DNA of 64,000 nucleotides, taken from positions 1,240,001-1,304,000 of the forward strand of contig NC_079209.1 in the NCBI RefSeq assembly GCF_026745355.1, given 5' to 3'. Positions 59,046 through 64,000 of the stretch are shown piece by piece. Position 1 is the stretch's first letter. Each line of letters starts with the position of its first letter. Made by a program: the position numbers and the translations under genes. This DNA is from Beta vulgaris subsp. vulgaris (taxonomy: Eukaryota; Streptophyta; Magnoliopsida; Caryophyllales; Amaranthaceae). Under the pieces are notes generated by a model. That model did not search any database, was not told the DNA's origin, and was given only the letters and a program-made list of their open reading frames with translations.

Positions 59046-59315
59046 ATGACGAGCCTAAATTACGTAGGAAGAGTGTTAATGCATGAGCAAGCAAGTTCTA
59101 GTTCGTTTTGGGAGCCTTGGCAAAGAGCAACTACATCATCAACGTCAGTAGCTACCACCGCCGCCGCCACCACGCCGAGCTCGTTCGCCACCCCGAGTAT
59201 TACCGACACGGCTAACAAGGGCGAGGTGGCGCCGAGGGCTGGGTGCAAAGCTGTTGTGAGAGATCAGGACGCTTTTCGGACTGCTATGTTCTTGAGCTGT
59301 TGGACGTGCTCCTAG
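59046..59315 (+). CDS. small hypothetical protein, 89 residues
   Basis: An intronless ORF in a GC-richer island, preceded by a leader-like CT/CA-rich stretch. It begins MTSLNYVGRVLMHEQ, followed by an aromatic patch FWEPWQRA (about 21-28). An Ala/Ser/Thr-rich linker (about 29-55) follows, and the end is polar to hydrophobic: DQDAFRTAMFLSCWTCS, with two cysteines near the C-terminus. No signal peptide is evident. I do not recognise the family. The patterned ends around a simple linker and the contrast with the surrounding AT-rich sequence favour a real gene. The minus-strand frames overlapping it look like shadows. It could still be a chance frame in a GC-rich patch. Confidence 0.5.
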   Translation: MTSLNYVGRVLMHEQASSSSFWEPWQRATTSSTSVATTAAATTPSSFATPSITDTANKGEVAPRAGCKAVVRDQDAFRTAMFLSCWTCS

Positions 59316-59870
59316 TACTCCTATGATATAGTACGTACTACGTAGTATGTGGAATAGTGTTGTGATTTTTTTTGAGCTTTTAGTGTCTCCGAATTTCAAT
59401 TATGTGTAAGACAGTATACGTTTATAAAATTTTATACTATCCTTTATGGTTTAACGTTGTTATTGTCACTGATCAAACGTTTCTTACTTTGATTGTTATT
59501 TATAGAAGGGTAAAAAGTAGGACAACTAACAATAATATTGTAACAGTGCAATAGGAAGAGGTTCTGGTTGAGTATTAGATTAAGCAAATTAAGTAATGAA
59601 ACTTAAAATAAATGAGAAATCAATGAAAAACACATCGAGTAACGTGGGAAAACTCGAACACCGGGAGAGAAAATCATCAAGTAAGCACTTTTGATTAATG
59701 AAGAAAATGGATGAACAATACAAATATTAATGGAAGATTTAATGCTATTTTCTCTCTCCTCTTTCACTAAACCCTGGGTTGATCTCTCTTTAGATGGATG
59801 AGTGCCTAACATAAAAGAGAGGGGTTTAAATACTTTTAGTAGGTTGATACAAATCAAGGGTCGAGATTAA
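59316..59870. other. spacer without recognisable gene
   Basis: Downstream flank of the small ORF. AT-rich, no bounded repeat; the minus-strand frame at 59603-59857 lacks any domain. Confidence 0.4.
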
Positions 59871-60210
59871 AGCTTGGAAGTCGAGAAAATCCCGACAGAT
59901 CTGGGTTGTCCGCCGCTCGGGCCCGAAAAATCGCTCGCTCGGGCAAAAGTCTCCTGCAGCAAATTGCCCAAAGAGGCGGTCCAAGATTGCACGCCCGGGC
60001 CGAGCAGCAGCTCGCGCGGTGCAGGGTCCAGCCCTGCCTTGGAGGTAGAAACTCAGCTCGAGCTAGACTCCGCCCGAGCTTCAAGCCGCTCGCCCGGGCT
60101 CCCTAGCCCGGCACGACCCTTGTCTGCCCGCTCGAGCTGTTGGGAGTTGGGCCTCTCTTGCTTGTGTGTTGGGCCGGACCATTGCTCCCTTGCTTTGAGT
60201 CCTTGAAATT
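59871..60210. repeat. GC-rich word island, likely transposon fragment
   Basis: Abruptly GC-rich sequence with many GCCCGGGC, GCTCGGGC and CTCGAGC words. Frames on both strands are open because of composition (Ser/Arg/Ala-rich), not because of coding. No terminal repeats or target duplication are visible. I suspect an internal or LTR piece of a retroelement. Confidence 0.4.
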
Positions 60211-60869
60211 CTCCATGAAGGAGTTGTTTGCACAAACTCCACATAAATAAGCCGAACAGTTCTAGTACTACCTCTATCCGAATTTAGTTGTCATATTAAT
60301 AGATAGTTTAAATTAAATTATATTATCAAACTAACTATAGTTTATTTTGGAATAGGAATTTTTATAGCTCCCATTTCTCCCAATTTTTGTCAACCAAACA
60401 ACTACCCAAATATGAAAATCATGGAAATTTTCATTACCTACATAGTCTCCTATATACAAAACAAACACATAATTGATTTGATCAGGAAAAATATGTTCAA
60501 CTCAAATAAATTCAGATAAAGTGAATATACCCTTGATCTACTTTATGCTAAGTATCACCCAAGTAGTACTAGTTTAAATCTTACGACTTTAAAACCAAGG
60601 AATCAATCGCGCTAGAGTAGAGACATTTTACACTTTGCTCTATAGGAATGATTGATATCACAAAAAAAAAACTCACAAAACAATAGTAAAACCTTACTTG
60701 ATAAGTAGCCACAAACATTTTTTATATTGTTGTGAATGAGCAACTAAACGCAGTTGCGCAAGATGTAGATAGAATTCGATTGCATATCTTAGATACCACT
60801 CTCATAAGACATTATCATCTAAGTTAGATGACCTCATTGTGAGTCAATAAGTAGCCACAAACTTACCAT
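60211..60869. other. spacer without recognisable gene
   Basis: AT-rich. A lone Stowaway-like TACTACCTCTATCCG at 60268 has no visible partner. No gene seen. Confidence 0.45.
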
Positions 60870-61064
60870 ATTTTTTATATATATAAAGGTAAGGAAAAAA
60901 AGCATTAGGAAACCCTCCGCTCGAGGGGAACCCCTAATGCATCAGTAACAAGAGTATTAGATAACGTTCGAGCATTACACAGATCTATAGAAAAGGAATC
61001 TTGAACTAGGTGACCAACATAGCAATCCAATCTGGCGCTCTATTGACTTCCCGAAAGACGTGAG
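60870..61064 (-). pseudogene. LINE 3' fragment with RNase H C-terminus
   Basis: On the minus strand, starting at 61062, the frame reads HVFREVNRAPDWIAMLVT and then stops (about 61009). The HxxREaNxxADWLA pattern is the usual end of the RNase H domain in plant LINEs. After it comes a 3' UTR and an AT-simple tail (TATATATATA near 60880). The upstream part is cut off by the copia LTR that begins at 61065. Confidence 0.75.
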
Positions 61065-61236
61065 TGTTAGAGTATATAATATTTTGTATATATTATTATC
61101 TCTGTATATTTGGTAACCATAGATTAGTTTCCTTTGTATCCCTTATACGTAGCCTAGATTATAGGAAGTTGTTATTGATGTATATTATTTAAACCCTTTG
61201 AGGTTAAGGAAATGATTATGGGATAATCTTCTTTCA
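61065..61236 (+). repeat. 5' LTR of a Ty1/copia element
   Basis: It starts TGTTAGAG and ends TTTCA directly before TGGTATCAACC, a primer-binding site complementary to the initiator methionine tRNA end, the usual copia primer. It is 172 bp, short for a copia LTR. A TATA-like TATATAAT lies near its start. No second LTR is found in the window. Confidence 0.75.
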
Positions 61237-61326
61237 TGGTATCAACCTAATACTGGTCTTCTTCCGCTCTCTCTCTCTCTCTCTCTTCTTTCTGTTTCTT
61301 TTTTTTCTTCATCACGTCCGATCACC

Positions 61327-62599
61327 ATGGCACCCACCAAAGGCACGTCATTCCACCCTGCCTTAGCCGTCTCCAACATCAAAAATAATATCCCCATCAC
61401 CCTTGATCTGGAACGGGTGCAATACGGGACGTGGGCCGAACTTTTTAAAGTTCACGCAAGGTCTCATCGGGTGCTGCCTCATATTATCCCGCCGGCAGAT
61501 TTCACTCCACCCTCCACTGGCGAGGAACTGGAGTTATGGGCCACCCTTGACGCAACCGTGCTTCAGTGGATATACTCTACAATTTCTACTGACCTTCTTC
61601 ACACCATTATTGAACCGGATCTTACTGCCCTAGCCGCATGGAATCGTTTACGGGATATATTTCAAGACAATAAAAATTCCCGAGCGGTGGTTCTCGAACA
61701 GGAATTCTCTCATCTCTCCATGGCCGACTTCCCTAACGCCTCCTCCTATTGTCAATGACTGAAGGAGTTGTCTGATCAACTAAAGCAGGTAGGCACCACA
61801 GTATCGAATGATCGTCTTGTCCTTCAGTTGGTCTCGGGTTTAACTCCCGCCTATAATACCGTGGGCACCTTCATTCGGCAGACGAGCCCTTTTCCTCCCT
61901 TTTATCAGGCTCGGTCTATGCTCACATTGGAAGAATCCGGTCTCGCCAAACAAGCGTCCAATACTGCCTCCGCCATGGTCGCGGCATCTCCGGCGGATGT
62001 TGATGAACCCTCACTTGATACTATTTCCTCTCCTCTTTATAATGGCGGAAAACGGACACAAAACCGACCCTCCGGCAAGAAATCCGGTGGCCGGCAGGGT
62101 GGTCGGGGCCGCGGTGGCGGCGGTGGGCGTCGCGGTGGTGGATCGCACCCCTCAACCGGACCGACTGCGTGGGGCCAGTAGTGGCCGAATACTCACGGGG
62201 GTCCTTGGCAGTGGGCGTGGCCTTGGACGCCCCCTCCCTGCCCATATCCAGCAGGTCCTCCATATTGGGTCAGGCCCAATGTGTCGAGCCGTCCCTCACA
62301 GCCACACGGACAGCAGCTAGGACAAGGGGTTTTGGGGCCCCGTCCTCAAGCATATGCGGCCAGTGGGCCTAGTTCCACTCCCACTGATATTGAGGCCGCC
62401 ATGTTCACTCTTGGCCTCAACCCTCCGGATCCCAACTGGTACATGGACACAGGAGCGACTTCGCATATGACTTCCGGGCAAGGTAACCTTTCTCTTTCAT
62501 CTTATTTTCCTTTGAGCAAAAATAATGGCATTCTAGTTGGTAATGGCAATTTCCTATTTCTGGTTATGGTCATGCAACGCTACCTTCCCCCAACCCACC
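61327..62599 (+). pseudogene. copia gag-protease region, disrupted
   Basis: From the ATG at 61327 the frame encodes a plant copia gag domain (VQYGTWAELFKVHARSHRV, AAWNRLRDIFQDNKNSRAV). It is broken by a TGA at 61756-61758, then reopens in the same phase through [21 protein letters not shown] Gly/Arg-rich tail ([12 protein letters not shown]) stands where many copia elements have a CCHC knuckle; no CCHC is seen. A TAG at 62179-62181 breaks it again. The same phase then carries the protease motif YMDTGATSHM (about 62441-62470). A small deletion near 62550 shifts the frame before the integrase part. Confidence 0.85.
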
Positions 62600-62600
62600 A

Positions 62601-63803
62601 TTGACTTTAAAAAATGTCCTTCATGCTCCCAAATTGATTAAAAACTTGGTGTCTGTTCGAAAATTTACCACTGACAACTCTGTTACTGTGGAATTTGATC
62701 CTTTTGGGTTTTCTGTGAAGGATTTTCAGAAGGGGATGCGTCTCATGAGATGCAATAGTCAGGGCGAGCTTTATCCTATCACCACTTCATTATCATCCAC
62801 TCCTGCTCCTACTTCTGCCTTTGCCGCATTAGCATCTGCTCCTCTCTGGCATGACCGCCTTGGACATCCGGGGCACTCTATCCTTCGTTCATTATATCAT
62901 AATAATCTCATTGAGTGTAGTAGTTCTAGTTTTTCGGATTTTTGTAACTCTTGTCCGCTTGGAAAACAGGTTAAATTACCCTTTGTTGCATCATCTTCTA
63001 TTACTATGTTGCCATTTGACATTATTCATTGTGATTTATGGACTTATCCTGTTTTGAGTTCTGCGGGACATCGTTATTACATGTTGTTGTTGGATGATTA
63101 CTCTAATTATTTGTGGACTGTCCCTCTATCAAAAAAATCTGATGATTATTCCACCTTCACCACCTTTCATGCTTTCATTTCCACTCAATCTGAACGCCAC
63201 ATTAAAAATTTCCAGTGTGATAATGGTAGAGAATTTGATAATGGACCTTTTTGGGATTTTTGTAAGCTTAATGGTATTAATTTTCGCCTTTCATGCCCTT
63301 ATACTTCCTCTCAAAATGGTAAAGCAGAACGCAAAATTCGCACCATTAACAACATTATCCGTACAATTATGGCTCATGCATCTCTTCCTCCTTCCTTTTG
63401 GCATCATGCTTTGTCTATGGCAACATATCTTCTCAACATTCTCCCAAGCAAATTACTACACTCTTCCTCTCCTCTCAAAATCTTATACCAAAGGGATCCT
63501 CTTTACTCTCATCTACGGGTGTTTGGGTGTCTATGCTATCCCTTGTTTCCATCCACTACCATTCATAAACTTCAACCAAGGTCTACTCCATGTGTTTTCT
63601 TGGGTTATCCGTCTAATCATAGGGGGTATAAGTGCTATGATCTCTCATCCCGCAAAATAATTGTGAGTCGGCATGTCATTTTTGATGAAACCAAGTTTCC
63701 CTTTGCCACACTTCACTCACCCACGCCATCTTCTTATTCCTTCTTGGATGATGGCCTCTCTCCCGGAAATGTTCCTACAATACGCAATATGGAAGGAATA
63801 TGA
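62601..63803 (+). pseudogene. copia integrase region, truncated
   Basis: A 400-codon open frame. The GAG-pre-integrase segment has LWHDRLGHPG..., with the His and CNSC cysteines of the integrase zinc-binding HHCC domain. The catalytic core has all three acidic residues: HCDLW, QCDNGREF and NGKAERK (D, D, E). The C-terminal part includes RVFGCLCYPL and VFLGYPSNHRGYKCYD, typical of plant copia elements. The frame ends at a TGA at 63801, where similarity to copia also ends, so reverse transcriptase never follows. The ATG shown is only the first Met after the frameshift, not a native start. Confidence 0.9.
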
Positions 63804-64000
63804 TAATTGAATTGGCCAACCTCATAGCTATGATGTGGAAACAACTCGTCCATTAATTAAGGATCTGTTTGACAACCTAATAGTAGTATTTATTAAGGCA
63901 AAAGTTGACAAGCGTCCTGAGGCGTTAGATAAGTTAACTAAAAATGAAAATATTAAATAAATCTAAACATTAATTATACTGATTGACGCGTTAATGGTTA
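63804..64000. other. window end beyond the copia truncation
   Basis: AT-rich sequence with no copia similarity. A phrase TTAAGGATCTGTTTGACAAC at about 63857 resembles a Tourist-like MITE start running off the window, unconfirmed. Confidence 0.3.

Larger units (their letters stand above)
61065..63803 (+). mobile_element. truncated, defective Ty1/copia retrotransposon
   Basis: Order: LTR, primer-binding site, CT-microsatellite leader (about 61265-61310), gag, protease, integrase. Homology stops shortly after the integrase C-terminal region at about 63790. Reverse transcriptase, RNase H and the 3' LTR are missing. Two in-frame stops and one frameshift disable the reading frame. It lies inside an older LINE fragment. 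Confidence 0.88.

Noticed and set aside
59854..60244. Four overlapping frames, up to 110 codons
   Set aside because: GC-rich word island open on both strands; no codon pattern or domain.
1..64000. CRISPR arrays, bacterial operons, prophage
   Set aside because: The window is plainly plant nuclear DNA; the tandem repeats have degenerate units without unique spacers.

Overview
This is a plant nuclear window, almost certainly from a eudicot. The genes have introns with GT..AG borders, introns and spacers are AT-rich, and the intergenic space is packed with small transposable elements. The proteins align to Arabidopsis families from memory. A Caryophyllales species such as spinach or a relative is my guess from the repeat types, and it is unproven.

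Four protein-coding genes can be supported, all on the minus strand. (1) An R2R3-MYB transcription factor (three exons, 5700-7658). (2) A 3'(2'),5'-bisphosphate nucleotidase of the HAL2/SAL type with an N-terminal targeting sequence, AHL-like (nine exons, 27553-35289). (3) COP9 signalosome subunit 6 (nine exons, 36872-43106). (4) An F-box/kelch protein like Arabidopsis At1g30090 (one coding exon, 47731-48948, probably with an intron in the 5' leader). All exon joins given here keep the reading frame across every junction. A small plus-strand ORF (59046-59315) may be a real gene of unknown function. There is no operon logic; the genes are independent housekeeping or regulatory loci.

The rest is mostly mobile DNA. 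Six hAT-type non-autonomous elements stand out (2497-3124, 8407-9152, 9298-13200, 24195-24360, 50513-51595, 57727-58009). Four have perfect 8-bp target duplications. Five have Ac-like YARRGRTG ends, and all are largely built of short degenerate word arrays, a different word in each element. The largest is a 3.9-kb element. Other clear insertions are MULE-type MITEs with 9-bp duplications, Tourist-like and Stowaway-like MITEs, Helitron ends, a tRNA-derived SINE family with two copies, an RTE-type LINE tail, a poly(A)-tailed retroposon with a 19-bp duplication, and LINE fragments. A broken Ty1/copia element at the right edge has inserted into a LINE RNase H relic.

Layout: 1-5.7 kb, spacer with one hAT; 5.7-7.7 kb, MYB; 7.7-27.5 kb, gene-poor and transposon-rich; 27.5-43.1 kb, AHL-like and CSN6 back to back in the same direction; 43.1-47.7 kb, repeats plus a decayed partial copy of CSN6; 47.7-49.6 kb, F-box/kelch; 49.6-64 kb, transposon-rich, ending inside the copia element.
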